Shown: positions 1 through 11,802 of the stretch, piece by piece
Layout of the letters: each line of letters starts with the position of its first letter
Numbering within the stretch: the stretch's first letter is position 1
Origin: Mimachlamys varia
Taxonomy: Eukaryota > Mollusca > Bivalvia > Pectinida > Pectinidae
Length of the DNA stretch: 64,000 nucleotides
Direction of reading: 5' to 3'
NCBI GenBank assembly: GCA_947623455.1
Contig: OX392532.1
Location: forward strand, 1,116,001-1,180,000
The notes under the pieces: model-generated
What the model was told of the DNA's origin: nothing
The model's database searches: none
Seen by the model: the letters and a program-made list of their open reading frames with translations, nothing else
Made by a program: the position numbers and the translations under genes

Positions 1-1609
1 CTGTGATCACTTCAGCTCACCTGGATGGGAGTGAGAACTTGGATAAGTTTTAGTTACCCCTACCATTGTACCCCTTATTTTCCAAAGAGAAGATACTCAT
101 TTTCATCAAATTTTGCAGATTTAATGCTTTATAAAAATAATTCTACTTTTTTAGATATTTTGCAGATCAAAATGAAATAGGTGTTTCATTCTAAAGCAGT
201 CATAAAAACTGGGGGTGGCGTGTTTGTTTTTTTGTCCCATTATCAAATGTGTTATTTTTCACTATTCTTGAGTCAAAAATCAAAATAGCTTCAGTTACAC
301 TAAATATTTGAAAAAGTTTCCAAAATGTAAAAAAATGTCTTTGTTGCATAATATTTGCATTATAATGAACATAAAGAAGTTGTACAGCAAAAATGAACTT
401 GCTATGATGACGAATGGCGACACATTGACGATTTAAATGATAAACCAAGCTAAAAAAACATAAAATTTTGGCCGTTCGTGAAGTGCAAGAAATACACAAA
501 AATACTTATTTTTAAAAAGGCCGCCATTATTGTCATTTTCTAAAATTCCTCTAAAAATGTTCTACAAATAACAGACATCTAATTTTTAGCTACGTTTTTC
601 ATATGCATATTGCTATCAAAATTGCTAATGCATTGCTAGATATTACAAACATATCTCACTTGAGATTAAAACGAGATTTGAATGTGATAAAAACCTCACA
701 AGAGCAGATCCTTAAAACCAAACTGTCGTAATAAGGTGCATTATAAACATCGTTGTCACAAATTAAATCTCTGATATTCACGGGATAGGCCGACCATACC
801 ACTATTTATTGCTTAGCTTTAAACAGACTTCCATGCGGCATATTATGTGTATATTATGCTTGTTGTACATGTACCTTTAATTTGAAATTATCTTAAGTCA
901 TCTGGCTTTATACAAAGAACATTAAACCGACTGTAACGCAACAGCACACTCATTCAGTGACCGCTCGCCATACAATATACTACATGTAAAGTTCTTTAGT
1001 TTATAATTTGCAATTACAATTGGAATGCTTTTAAAATATTTGTATTATATCTTAAATCTCTTTTGTGAACTATCAATAAGACTAAGGATGACATTGAGAA
1101 CCATGTGAATAAAAAACTACGGTAATATGTTTAAACACTTCAAAGACTAATAACTGTGCAGCTCTCTGTCTAAAAATTAATGGGTTGAGATCACCACTAC
1201 TTGTCGAGGTTCAAGAAAATATTATATACCTCTAACTGTATAACTGTATTTAACACGTAAATGATCGTTAGACGCTGCTTCTGATTTGCGTGTATGCCCT
1301 CTAATTGAAGTCAACAAAGACTTAAAGACTTCTACACCTGGTACATTATTGAGATATGTCTATTTCTATTTCCCGTACTCGAGCTTCTCTGTATTCCTAG
1401 TGCCTTCGGTGAACGGTTGCGATTCCCTATGTGTGGAAGTCAATAAGACTATGTACTTATGCTGGGACATACCAATGTCCAGAAAATGGTTTCCCTATTA
1501 ACGTTCAGCAAGTGGCAAAAACTGGTTTTGATTTGTATGCCGTTGCCTGCAGCATAGGATTTTATTGAGATACATAGCAGTAATAATTATGCACATAAAT
1601 AACACCCTA
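1..1609. other. Intergenic DNA, nothing recognised
   Basis: AT-rich sequence with only short open frames. I see no domain, splice pattern or repeat in it that I can name. Confidence 0.5.
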
Positions 1610-1875
1610 TTAAAACTTAAAACTTGGTCCAGTTGTGGTGAGCTTAATCGCTATATTACGTCATTTGTCAAACTTAAATAATTTTGTCAACATTCAAGTT
1701 ACAATCCTTCTTAAAATTTGTATGCAAATTGAAATATTAAGTATTTGATATCTGCAAAGTTATAATTAAATCCATGCTTTTTTTTATTTTAAAGTTACAG
1801 GATAATAAAAAAATATATTGCACTAATCACTGATTAAGCTAATCATCTTTTGAGTAACTGTGTCCTAAAGTTCAA
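1610..1875 (+). repeat. Dispersed repeat, family C, copy 1
   Basis: This stretch reappears in diverged form at 26450-26710. Both copies share the phrases GTATTTGATATCTG-AAAGTT, a TTATAGGATAAT-like block, and GCACTAATCACTGA followed by AAGCTA-TCA and CTTTTGA. No coding capacity is evident. The class of element is unknown. Confidence 0.55.
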
Positions 1876-1983
1876 ATAACATTATCTCATTAAGCTAATT
1901 CGGATCGTTTTCAACCAGTAAAGACAACACGCTGAACACAAATACAAACCAAACCAGTTATATAACAAGTGGGTGGTCATTGC

Positions 1984-2510
1984 CAACTAACTGTCGCATA
2001 GCATTTTGGTGTTGCCCAGTGTACGATTAATCGTCTCTGTACACATATTCGTGCAACAGGGTCAGTTTCTAATCTTCCGGGAAACGGTCTTCTATATGTG
2101 AAGACTGCGCAACAAGACGAGTCAATTAGATTGTTGCACCTGCGCTTCAAAATCAAGACTGCTTAAGATATTGCATACATGTAGCACTCCATAAGCTCTC
2201 ACAGTAGATCAAGGAATTGCTTGGGTTAGGGTTAGGGTTATATCGGATAAACGCGGACACCACGTACCAGGCAGGTGCGTCTTGATTGGCACAGACAAAC
2301 GAATACATAGGTTCGAGAATAACCGGTATAGACGTGTGATGCCACCAATGATTCTAAATTTCCTTTGTATCGCTCAGACGGGAGAAATGAATATACCACA
2401 TACGCGGTGAGCGATTCGCAGGCTCATGTGGTTGAACGAGACACATTTGATGGGGTTACTGTAACTGTTTATGGAGATATCCCATGGATTGAAATTCCTC
2501 TCGCGTATAA
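1984..2510 (+). pseudogene. Degenerate Tc1/mariner-like transposase fragment
   Basis: Translation gives a broken Tc1-type transposase. A helix-turn-helix segment reads HFGVAQCTINRL, then HIRATGSVSNLPGNG, then TAQQDESIRLLHLR, which matches the paired-type DNA-binding region of Tc1 transposases. After stops and frameshifts, a second segment near 2362-2500 reads SDGRNEYTTY and VVERDTFDGVTVTVYGDIPW, matching the catalytic-core stretch that family members usually show as DGR...ERDRFGGGSVMVWGGI. No terminal inverted repeats were found by eye. The 81-residue open frame at 2365-2610 is the end of this remnant, not a host gene. The copy cannot make a working transposase. Confidence 0.75.
2223..2240 (+). 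repeat. Short interstitial telomere-type repeat, (GGGTTA)3
   Basis: Three perfect GGGTTA hexamers lie inside the decayed Tc1 remnant. Three units are short enough to occur by chance or slippage. Confidence 0.6.
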
Positions 2511-2799
2511 TGTTTATGTCGCATGTGTCCCGGGGATGGTATATGCTATGTTGGGTGTTTTTTTGTCGTGTTATCTAACCGAGGTAACACTAAGATACTA
2601 CAAAATCTAATCTCACAACTGCTTCTGTTCTGTATTTAACTGGTGCGTGGTAGGGCCGGATCACTCTATTGTAAGAATAATTGGTTCAAGCTTAGTGTCA
2701 TGCTTTTGTGTTAAAGTTATAGTTAAATAGACAAGGCTATTATATTTTTTACTTTTATTTACTGTTTTCAGTGGTGTTTTTGACGGCATTACTTCTGTT

Positions 2800-5700
2800 A
2801 TGGCACAAAGTAAAGGCGCTCCAAAAATGGACAAGGACGACGTTGAAAAGGAGGAAGACGTTGAAAAGGAGGAAGACGTTGAAAAGGAGGAAGACGTTCA
2901 TTTAATGACTGATGATTGGGCATTCAACGTAACCCTTCTCAACATAGCAGAACAAATAACTCCAGAGGAATTGAAGAAGATGAAAAATCTTACAAAAGGT
3001 TGGACCAACAATTCGAATCTCTTCCTTATTCCTCGAGTTTTGTTACTTATGATATTAATCCAACTATTGAAATATGATTTGAACAGAATAAGAGTACATG
3101 TTTTCTTCATATCAACAATTGCTATTTCATAAACAAGAAGGATAGAACAACAGGCATAGCCGATATTAGTTACATAGTATCAATATAGATATATGTTGAA
3201 ATGCGATTTCCTTTTACTATGGAGGCGTTAGTAACGCCATGCATATAGCGATTAGTTAAAACCCAGGTGTACAGAGTTTCAGACAGCTAGCTAGTGGTAA
3301 AGTCCGTAATTACTGTAAATAAGGGAGAAACTTTTATAGTATTGGAGTAAAGTATTTTGGCCTATATCAAATATTGTACAATGTACAAGAGATAATTAAT
3401 ATGATTATTTTATGAACCTTCTGTACGTTCTTAAATCTGTATTTGTTGTGAGATAATATATATTATATGTTAACGCCGTTTTCCTTTATGATGAACAACC
3501 AGTTCATCAACCTTCAAATGTAACGTATTGAGATGGAAATCATGGTGGACATGCCAATGTTAATGTAGGCTTTACAATGTTTTCCTCACGGCTGGCCTTT
3601 AAGCAACATGAGATTACTAGGTTCGACTTAATTTGATATACAAAAAACTTAGGCTGGACCAGTTCAACCTCTTAAACGAAAAACGGTAAGTGTCAAGAAC
3701 GTGGTGCACACTATACGCAAATCAATAAACCTTGACGTGGTCGCGATCATGTATCGTTAACTTTTCGGAGATTCGGAGAATTTCAGAAACAATTTGAATG
3801 GGACCTGATCTGGGATAATATTAGGTTGACAATAACATTCAAGAAAATGAAAGAATTTCAATGGAAACGTATCCATAACATTTTATACACTGAATCTAAA
3901 ATACGTAAGTTCGGCGAATTAAACTGGAAATGTCACTTTTATAAGTGTATGAAGAACATGTGAACAACATCATAAATGCTAGTTGTGATTTAGTGGTTTG
4001 TGCTTTTCCAGATTACAGAAATCAAATATTCGACGAAGTTATGATGCTTGGTTTCTATGGAAACAATAAAGAATTGATTATATTTAATACAATCATTATT
4101 ACTGTAAAGTGGTTAATCTGGAAGAGCATAAATGACGTAAAATACAATTTGACAATGGAAGAAACATGTAACAAATTTCGTTCGTTTTTAATAGAGAATA
4201 TGCGCTTTTATATTAATTCGAAGAAAAATAAACTGTTGTCTATTGATATTGCACAAAATATCATAACTCAGTTAACACTATAAAATAACACCTTACAGTG
4301 ACGGAGCACAATATGGTGTCATGATACAAATAAGGGGGAGCATCTACTTTCAGCCAATGTTGAATTTGATAAATATTTGATAGATATAGCTGGAGGAAGT
4401 TTGTTGTCGGTAGGGACTGGCCCAACCACTCAGACTACCTCTAGCCATACCTATATGTAAATGTACTTTTGATTTTGAAAATCTTGTAAAAAGTGATGAA
4501 ACTTGCAGCTGATTTCAATAAATACTGATTAGCCCATCAACGAGTGTTCGATTGTGTCCCGGGATCTAGATATTGACAGTCAAAGTTGGTCGCTTCCGAC
4601 TGGCGAAAAATTTAATGAGTTGACCCGTCACGTGGTACTGGTGACGTCATTCAAGCACACTGACTGACTCAATAGAACATTGACGAAGAAAGTTTAGTAG
4701 AAAAAACGCCTATTGAATTCGACACGCATGTCAATCTTGATTTTTGTCTAATTCTTTTGATTTACAAATAAAATATCTTGAAAAATATATAGCTATGTAA
4801 TTGTAAACTTAAGAAAGGAAATAGGAAATACCATTTAAAAACATCGTGTTTTTAAACTAGAAACTAGATAAAAAGTCAATGCTTACACTAACCAAGGACG
4901 TATATGTGAGACATATATACGTCCCAGCACTCACAGATGATACATAAATATGTAATGGGCGTGATCAGGTATCGGATACGTTGTGCCTCAATGACTTCAC
5001 ACATCACATGACATAGAATCCCGGTCAAAATAAGCATATTTACAAGGCTAATATAAATGAGGCGTAACCTAGCATATCTATTTTCCCAACACCGAGGAGA
5101 CGGGGTATCGGTCACTACACGTATTGTTGCATCGAATGAGATTGAAATATGAAATTATGAAAATTCGTGGCCAAAATCCTTTAATTTGTTTAATGAATTA
5201 ATTATTGCTAAATGCTTGTTTCTCTAAGGGAACATTTACATTTGACCATTGTTTAATTTTGATAAGTAGGTGATAGATATGGCCTGGGGGGGGGGGGGGG
5301 GGGGGGTTGTATCGGTATGGATTGGCCCGACCACTCGGACTACTTCTAGTCATACCTATATGTGTTTAATTAAAGTAACACTACTACTAATTTTGTTTAA
5401 CATCACTCCCATTATAACAAAGTGAGAGTGAAAGAGAATGAAAAATATTCAAATTGAGAAAGAGATACATTTGTAATTAAGTTACAATATATATATACGT
5501 TGTGTGTGCGTGTGTGTGTGTGTGTGTGTGTATAATAATGAACATTATTTGTTCAACATCACGGCCATTCTAACAACGGGAGAGTGAAAGGGAATGGAAG
5601 ATGTTCAGATAGTCTTCAAATTTAGTGGGTGGGGGTATCACTATAGCGTCTGTCGAGGTGCGCTGCAAAAGCTCGAATGACGAACGTACCTAGTACACCT

Positions 5701-8700
5701 GTACAACTCACCTGTATCGCAGGTAAAGCACGTGCGCCTCACGCCACGTTACGTTAAAAAAGAGAGAGATAGAGAGAATTTACTTACGATATATATACCT
5801 AATGTATATACATATGTGTCTGTGTATTTATGAAACAGCACGCCTGAATTATAAAAGTCTAGTGTGGAAAATTGATGTAAATAAAAACAAAACAAAAAAC
5901 AAGGAAAGACATGAAAATGACCAAGAAAAATCATTATAGATGTACGATGATGAAATGGCTTGGTGCTAAGCACCAAATTAGACCTATTATGATAAAGCAA
6001 TAAAAACGTACGTGCACTAAAAATCACATTAATACTAATTAATGCTAATACTCTAACTTCTGCTTCTTAAATAGCTTAATTGATTGTTTAGATTGACCGA
6101 AACAAACTGTCAATGAGCAAAAGCTGAGTACAAAAAAGATAATAATAATGTTTTTTCGGAGATTTTCAGAATAATTTGAAATATCCTCGCAGTAGTAAAC
6201 AGTTAATATTTTGTTAAATAGTTCCTGGTTTGCATTTTCTTTTTAACTATGAAAAGTTGCAATTGAAAATCATAGTAAACGATAGAATCTGATAAATAAA
6301 CTCAAGTACCTAGCCTGAACTTTCAAAATGCAATTTGTTATGAAAAATTACTTGATTTCGGGTGTAAATGTTTTTCAGGATCTAATGGACTTGGAAAGGG
6401 TGTTTTAGAAAAGATAAAAGACGTTTCCGACCTTTTCAACATCATGCAGGACAGAACTTTCTTAGGTCCAAATAATTTGCTTCATCTGCAAGGATTGCTG
6501 TGGGCGATTGGACGAAGGGATTTATGTCTTTATCTAGCAGACTTCGCTAGAGAAGACCGGAAAAAACCGCTTCATTTCTTTCCACCCAAAGAGCAGCCAG
6601 GTATTTTAATTATGTATATTTATATGTAGAAAGAGGGGTGGGGCGGTCGCACGAACGACTTAAAATCTAGCTGCATTCATCCTTCAAAAAACTCCTCAGG
6701 TTAATATTGAAAGGACAACATAGTGACGTCCCAATTATGTCATCAAACTGCAATAGTAACGTGCCGTCACAAGTTTGGCGGACAAACCTACTTAAACGTT
6801 TACAATGTCATGTGTTGACTTGGTTTCAATATCTTTATCAATGGCCACCAGGTTTGTTGAAATGAAGGACCTTGACCTACTTTCATAGTGACATGGGGTC
6901 AAATATCTTTAAACTTCCAGCAACGTCTGAATAACCGAAAGGCCTATGATACTGATATTTGGCCTGTAGCATGCCATGATGGAGTGCTTGCAACTTAATT
7001 TAAAGAAATGGCCTCGACTCGATTTCAAGATCACAAGCGGGAAAATCCCAAAATATCCAAGCTTCCTGACCAAAATGCCTTGGGAAATGATATTTGGCTT
7101 AAAGCATGCTTGGATGAAGGCCTACCAAGTTTGTTCAAATTAATGACCATCACTTATTTTTAAGGTCACAGGGGCCAATTATCTTAAAATCTTCAGGCAA
7201 CTTCTCAATAAACAACGGGCCTTGGGTACTGATATATAGTATGAAGATACTTGGATGAAGGCCTACCAAGTTTGTTCAGACTGTCAATGTCATTGGGGTA
7301 CATGTACAATGTGTTAACAATCCGCCAGCAACCTCCAGTAACCAGGGCCATGGTACTGATATGTTGCCGGTAGTATGCTTAGAAGAAGGATATACAAATT
7401 GTTAATTGACCCTCTTACGAGTGCCAGTGACAGTGGGTAAATAAATGTTGCAATATCCTCAATGTACATGTAAATATAGCAACGAAACAAACTGCTCTCT
7501 TTGGATAAAATCCATCATCTTCTTTTTGGCGTTGCTAAGGCAAAAAGGAACATATTGCCAACCACTGCGCTAAGGAATGAAAAGACTGCTATGTATAATA
7601 TTCGGGGTTTTTTTTTGTAGAGAATGGGTTCACGTTCCTGAAATTTCACATTGATGGTGCAAACACTAGTAAACAGGATGTAGATAATATCCGCAACCTT
7701 GTAGCAAAACTGTTACTGACTCCCGTGGAGTATATCTACTTTGTTGGCTACGAACCATCGAGCAGTATCATCGTAACGTTTATGGTTCCCACAGATAACA
7801 CACAGCAGCTGAAGGCTTTATCAGAGGAAGACAGAGGCCTTCTGAAATCGATGCATGTCGACTACATCTTCATTGGTGAAGAGGAGGTTTCAATCATAGG
7901 TAATTTTGATATATAAAGTGCATGTACATTGATTTTGAAAGAAATATATCAATAACTTAGTTATTTATATTATACAATCGTGTTGAAAACAACACGAATA
8001 TATAGACTCTGTACATTATAGGCAAAGCGTAACAAAATTTAAATGTTTGTGAAAATTACCAACAAACCGGCATCATGAACAATCCCGTTTCAGCATGTTT
8101 TAATTGAGTAAACCACACTCACTGCATTTTGAAACACAGGAGAGCAGAGATATTAATGTAAACACTGAAAATACATTATCTTCGATCATACAAAAAAAAA
8201 ACTTTTAAAATTAATCCTGAAGTACGATATGTTTAGGCGCAAGAGACGACCGATTTACCCGAGTTTATATAATCCCAAATATATATGAACGTGTCGATTT
8301 CATAATTGGCACTTATTTAGCTCTCTATTACGAACATACATCCATCACACACAATCAATAATAATAAACACAACACTATTATAATTATATCATACAATAT
8401 ACATGTATATATAGATATCAATATTGGAAATTCAAATTAATTTGAGTTTATGATGAAATTTATTTCGAATACTTTCGAAACCACCAACAAATGCATGCTT
8501 AAGATGCTATAATTTAACTGCAATATATTTTTTCATGGTACGTGTTTTAGAAACCACGATGGCATAAGGTAACCAATATACAATCTATGTGTGTTGCGAA
8601 AAATCTTTGAATATCAATTTTTTAAACATCGCAAGTAAAATATTAAAAATAGAGAATACCGAAGCATCCAAAATCATCATCCAAACTCAAAAATAACTAT

Positions 8701-11405
8701 ACCAGGGGCAAACTAAACAAAGGTAGGATCAACCCGGAGACCATTAAAAAATTCTCAGAGAATAATACGAGGTGTTCTGGAGGAGTGAGCGTCTTCTGCT
8801 TAATTAACAAAACCCGCTATGTAAATCTAAATCACATCCCAGTAAATTGCACGTCCTCGAAATGACACTTAGGCGTTCTAAACCACGATCAGTAGGTATA
8901 CTTAGTATACAGAAAAATTCTCAATGAGACCAAGAAGCCAACCATGAATCGTATTCATTTGTTCGTTAGCAGCTGACTTCTATCACAAATATCAAGGTAT
9001 CTACCATAAGCCCCCTGTGATCGATGCCAACTGCTGACAAACAAACTAACAACACAAGGATTCGAGAGATGCAGGCTTATCACAAATTCGGGCAAGTTTT
9101 ATGGTCGCCATCTTTGTCCTATTGAGAAATATTCTTATTTAAGTGATATGAAGATGGACGTTTTTGAGTATGCTCATTAGTGTGTTTACTTGTTGTGATT
9201 GACAATGATACTCGGTTCTCATTTTGAGAACCTAATGTTTATTTGAATGTGACAAAGATTTATAGGGCGGGTGTCGTCAATGACGCTTACTCTTCCGGTG
9301 TATTCACGTGTACTTTTACAAGGGTCGCTATGTTAATATTTCCCACGTTCATACTTTGTTCTTAGTTTAATAGATTTTTAGTTCGGATTATTGTTTTGCT
9401 GACGCTTCGGTATATTTTGTTTTTTTCAACGTGATTTAAACATTAATTAAGTTTTTTCTTCAGACGAGAATTTGCATAACAATATTGTTCTGTTGTTTTA
9501 ATTTAGGCGAAAGCTACAAACCTCCAGTCACAATATCGAACATCAACGAAATCACAAAATTCATGAGGGAGAAGAAGAGGTTGGAGAGAGAATTACAAGA
9601 ATCGTTGGTTCTATCTTCTCAACGATACAGGGATCTAAAACGACAGCAAATATACACAATGGATCTCGAATTCGTGGTTCATCAACAGGCCTTTGCTCTT
9701 TCTTACTGTCTGTTTGAAATGCAACCAAAACAACTTCCAGTCGATTCAATGGATCACGGTACCGTCCTGTCTTACTTTAGACATACTTTGCAGAAATTCT
9801 TTGAAGAATTCCCAGATAAACAAGACGAAGTGTATGTATTGCTTGAAGCAAAAGAACTGATTACCCGGAAACATGAAAGACATAAATGGAGAGCATTTTC
9901 AACAGCACAACAGCTGGTGTATGCATCCGTTCAAACAACAATGGGAATTAACCTTGCGACACATGTAGAACAGTTGCATACGACAACATCAGGAAAGCTG
10001 CCAGCAACGCTGGTAGAGGAACCATATCCATGGCAGAATTTAAACATACATCAGACTGTCTTACAAATGCCTAACATCCTAATGCAACAGCCACCGACAT
10101 CCCAGAACCCATATCAGGTTTCTCCGACCCAAACACCACAATCCTCCTTTGGATACAAAGGAGGTGTACCTTCAGCATCATTCCCTTTCGACCAATTTGT
10201 CTTTGGAGATGGAAAGACGCCCACGCCAATGTATGGCTCTGGCTTGAAGAAGGGAACTCCGAATCAGAGTAGTAAGCAACCAGTATCGACAACTGTAGGA
10301 TCAACAGCCAGTCATGGCCAACAACATGACCGCACACCTTCACATATCAAAGGTGCAAGTGATTTAAAAGGTATGTTCGTTCTGGGCTACATAATAAGTA
10401 ATAATAGAACAACGCAAGATAGCTGGCATCTACGGCAAATCAAGACTGTTCAGGTAACATGTCTGCACAACCCAGGTAGACTATTAGGGAATCGTGTTCA
10501 TGTTGTTTATGTTTAAAGACGGAGGAGTCGAGTTTTAAAACAAAATACAGCATCGCTATTCAGACCAACTGTATTCATTTTGGATATGATATACGTCTTT
10601 TGAATAATAATAAGGTATTATAACCAGCTTGCATAACTTACGTTGAACTGTCAAAAGACACCTTTGTATACGAATGGAGTGTTTAACTACATAACAGAGA
10701 AACAAAGGTCGTAAAAGCAAGGATCAGTCAGAATAACTAAAACAATTTGTTCGCCTGTCATGTAATCCCCATGCAAAGTTCTCTATTAGTTATGTTGTTG
10801 TTGATAATAAATGATATACTTTACATTGTTTTTAGGATTTTGCATGAAGTTCATGAGGGATGCATCATTGAAACTCAATGAAGCTCAACGCAAAAGCTTA
10901 ATCAATCAAACCGAACTGAAAAGTGATCGCCGAAAAGAGGTAAATGACCATCCGGAGAACCTGTTCAAAGTGCTGTATGAAGACGAGCGATCAACATCAC
11001 CCAAAGTGAATGAATGTAAGTTAACATTGTTTGAGTTTAATTTTATTCATATCTTTTAATGATGGGGAATAAAAATGAGATTATATCTGAAATAGTCTCC
11101 ATGTTGTTATCTTTTATTTAAACAATTATTTAATTATTCAGTAAACTTAATCACTGTTTTGTTATATATCTACATTGCAGTAACAATTTGTTTGATAAAA
11201 ATGATAATGTTTGTACAAAAATATGCATCTTTTAAAATATTTTTCTATCTATTCAGTTCAATTCGTTCTGGATACAACAGCATCTCTGAGCGAACCAGAG
11301 CTGTGGAAAGATGTTCAGATGTTGGCCAGACAACGTTGTCAAGAACTGGGACAACAGGCTAATTGGTTTAACAACCAGTTAGCATCACTGCTTTCTAAAT
11401 CATAG
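2800..11405 (+). CDS. Death effector domain (DED) protein, six exons, 630 aa
   Basis: Exons: 2800-2998, 6379-6600, 7621-7899, 9507-10370, 10836-11015 and 11257-11405 (stop TAG). All introns are GT-AG and phase 1, and the joined frame is open throughout. After an acidic VEKEED x3 stretch (residues 15-32), residues 38-122 form a DED split between exons 1 and 2. They include helix text NVTLLNIAEQITPEELKKMK, then VSDLFNIMQ, and end in the RxDL motif (R112, D114, L115). Residues about 142-234 (exon 3) look like a compact alpha/beta domain with GYEPSSSIIVTFMVP. Residues about 245-285 are a likely coiled coil. A helical region follows, then a P/S/T/Q-rich segment (about 415-515) and a short helical C-terminus. 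DEDs recruit partners in apoptosis or innate signalling, so an adaptor role is inferred. There is no caspase domain. The first exon may be preceded by a noncoding one, since a TTTTCAG acceptor-like site ends at 2771. Confidence 0.85.
3790..4530 (+). pseudogene. 3' end of a non-LTR retrotransposon in intron 1 of the DED gene
   Basis: The frame reads FQWKRIHNILYTESKIRKFG, then a zinc-knuckle-like CHFYKC, and, after a one-base frame change near 3950, EEHVNNIINASC and a 100-residue tail with FNTIIITVKWLIWKSINDVK. This order (FQWK-RIH, CxxxxC, H, C, then a hydrophobic KW-I helix) is the C-terminal end of LINE-type reverse transcriptase proteins. The ORF closes at 4283. An AATAAA at about 4518 may mark the old 3' end. 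The element is truncated at its 5' end and frameshifted. Confidence 0.7.
4350..4480 (+). repeat. LINE 3' UTR repeat, copy 1
   Basis: Follows the LINE stop codon. Text such as GATAGATAT, GGACTGGCCC-ACCACTC-GACTAC and CATACCTATATGT recurs at 5228-5375, so both are probably 3' ends of the same LINE family. Confidence 0.55.
4540..5227. other. Intron 1 DNA, nothing recognised
   Basis: Part of intron 1 of the DED gene. Only short open frames are present. Confidence 0.5.
5228..5375 (+). repeat. LINE 3' UTR repeat, copy 2, with a 21-base G run
   Basis: Diverged copy of the segment at 4350-4480. It contains an uninterrupted run of about 21 G at 5286-5306 where the other copy has GGAGGAAG, so the homopolymer expanded after the copies separated. 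The exact run length could be a sequencing artefact. Confidence 0.55.
5390..5615 (+). repeat. Short direct repeat around a (TG)n microsatellite
   Basis: Two related segments, 5390-5455 and 5535-5615, share GTTTAACATCAC / GTTCAACATCAC, then GAGAGTGAAAG-GAATG. They flank a (TG)n run at 5500-5532. The function and class are unknown. Confidence 0.5.
5616..6378. other. End of intron 1 of the DED gene
   Basis: AT-rich intron sequence ending in the acceptor TGTTTTTCAG at 6369-6378. Nothing else is recognised. Confidence 0.5.
6690..7450 (+). repeat. Tandem-like repeat of about 150-bp blocks, family E, in intron 2 of the DED gene
   Basis: About five diverged blocks carry the same phrase order: AATGACCTTGACCTAC-TTCA, AGGTCACAGGGG-CAA, AACTTCTCAATAACCA, GGGCC-TGGTACTGATAT, then a GGATGAAGGCCTACCAAGTTTGTTC-like end. 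The same family fills 41450-42085, and its phrases also resemble the repeats at 34877-35200 and 40140-41287. It is noncoding and is a common style of molluscan interspersed repeat (inference). Confidence 0.6.
7900..8670. other. Intron 3 DNA of the DED gene
   Basis: AT-rich intron sequence. Nothing is recognised beyond the donor GTAATT at 7900. Confidence 0.5.
8680..8880 (+). repeat. Interspersed repeat family A, partial copy 1
   Basis: Matches the first half of the fuller copies at 49332-49760 and 60340-60860: AACTCAAAAAT..., CCAGGGGCAAAC, GAGAATAATACGAGGTGTTC, GAGTGAGCGTCTTCTGCTT, CGTCCTCGAAATGA. It is opposite in orientation to the neighbouring copy at 8975-9392, so the pair could form a hairpin in the intron 3 transcript. 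Confidence 0.65.
8975..9392 (-). repeat. Interspersed repeat family A, copy 2, nearly full length
   Basis: On the - strand it reads through the family landmarks in order: GAAGAGTAAGCGTC, GACGACACCCGCC, AAAATGAGAACCGAGT, GCATACTCAAAAACGTCC, ATCTTCATATCAC, ATGGCGACCATAAAACTTGC, CTGCATCTCTCGAATCC and GTTTGTTTGTCAGCAG. It lies just upstream of exon 4 of the DED gene. The element class is unknown. Confidence 0.65.
10371..10835. other. Intron 4 of the DED gene
   Basis: Donor GTATGT at 10371 and acceptor TTTTTAG ending at 10835. No other element is seen. Readthrough of exon 4 would add 48 residues to a stop at 10516. Confidence 0.55.
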
Positions 11406-11572
11406 AGTAATGTTTGACAAGATGTGTCTGAATTAACAGCAGACTACTGAAATGTTAAGGTAAAGGAAGAAAGATTTTCCTAGAAGAACTTACTATAGTG
11501 GGTCTATACCCATGTCAGTTTGGACATTACTAATTTGTTGTGTGAAAAGCATGAGGGGAAGTGAGGCAAAAC

Positions 11573-11578
11573 AATAAA
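11573..11578 (+). terminator. Polyadenylation signal AATAAA of the DED gene
   Basis: Canonical hexamer 168 bases after the stop codon of the DED gene and before the large minisatellite. Confidence 0.55.
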
Positions 11579-11802
11579 TTAAACATAAATTAAATAATTC
11601 ATTGTTTGTCTAATCAGATTCCAGCCCCCATCCCCTCCAATACACGCACACCCTAAAACACACAAATACATACACACCATCCGGATTCATTCATCCAATC
11701 CTCTTTCAAAACGGAGCCTCATCCATCATTCACCAAACTCTTTCCTTTCCTTGTCATTTGTTTTTCAACAAAACATAATCTTTCCTTTTCGTGCAATGTA
11801 AA

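Noticed and set aside
1286..1501. 71-aa open frame
   Set aside because: Starts without a credible context, no recognisable domain, surrounded by noncoding DNA.
2365..2610. Possible 81-aa host protein
   Set aside because: Its first half is the catalytic-core stretch of a decayed Tc1 transposase.
5640..5750. Possible tRNA-like segment
   Set aside because: No cloverleaf with a T-loop GGTTCGA and acceptor pairing could be drawn.
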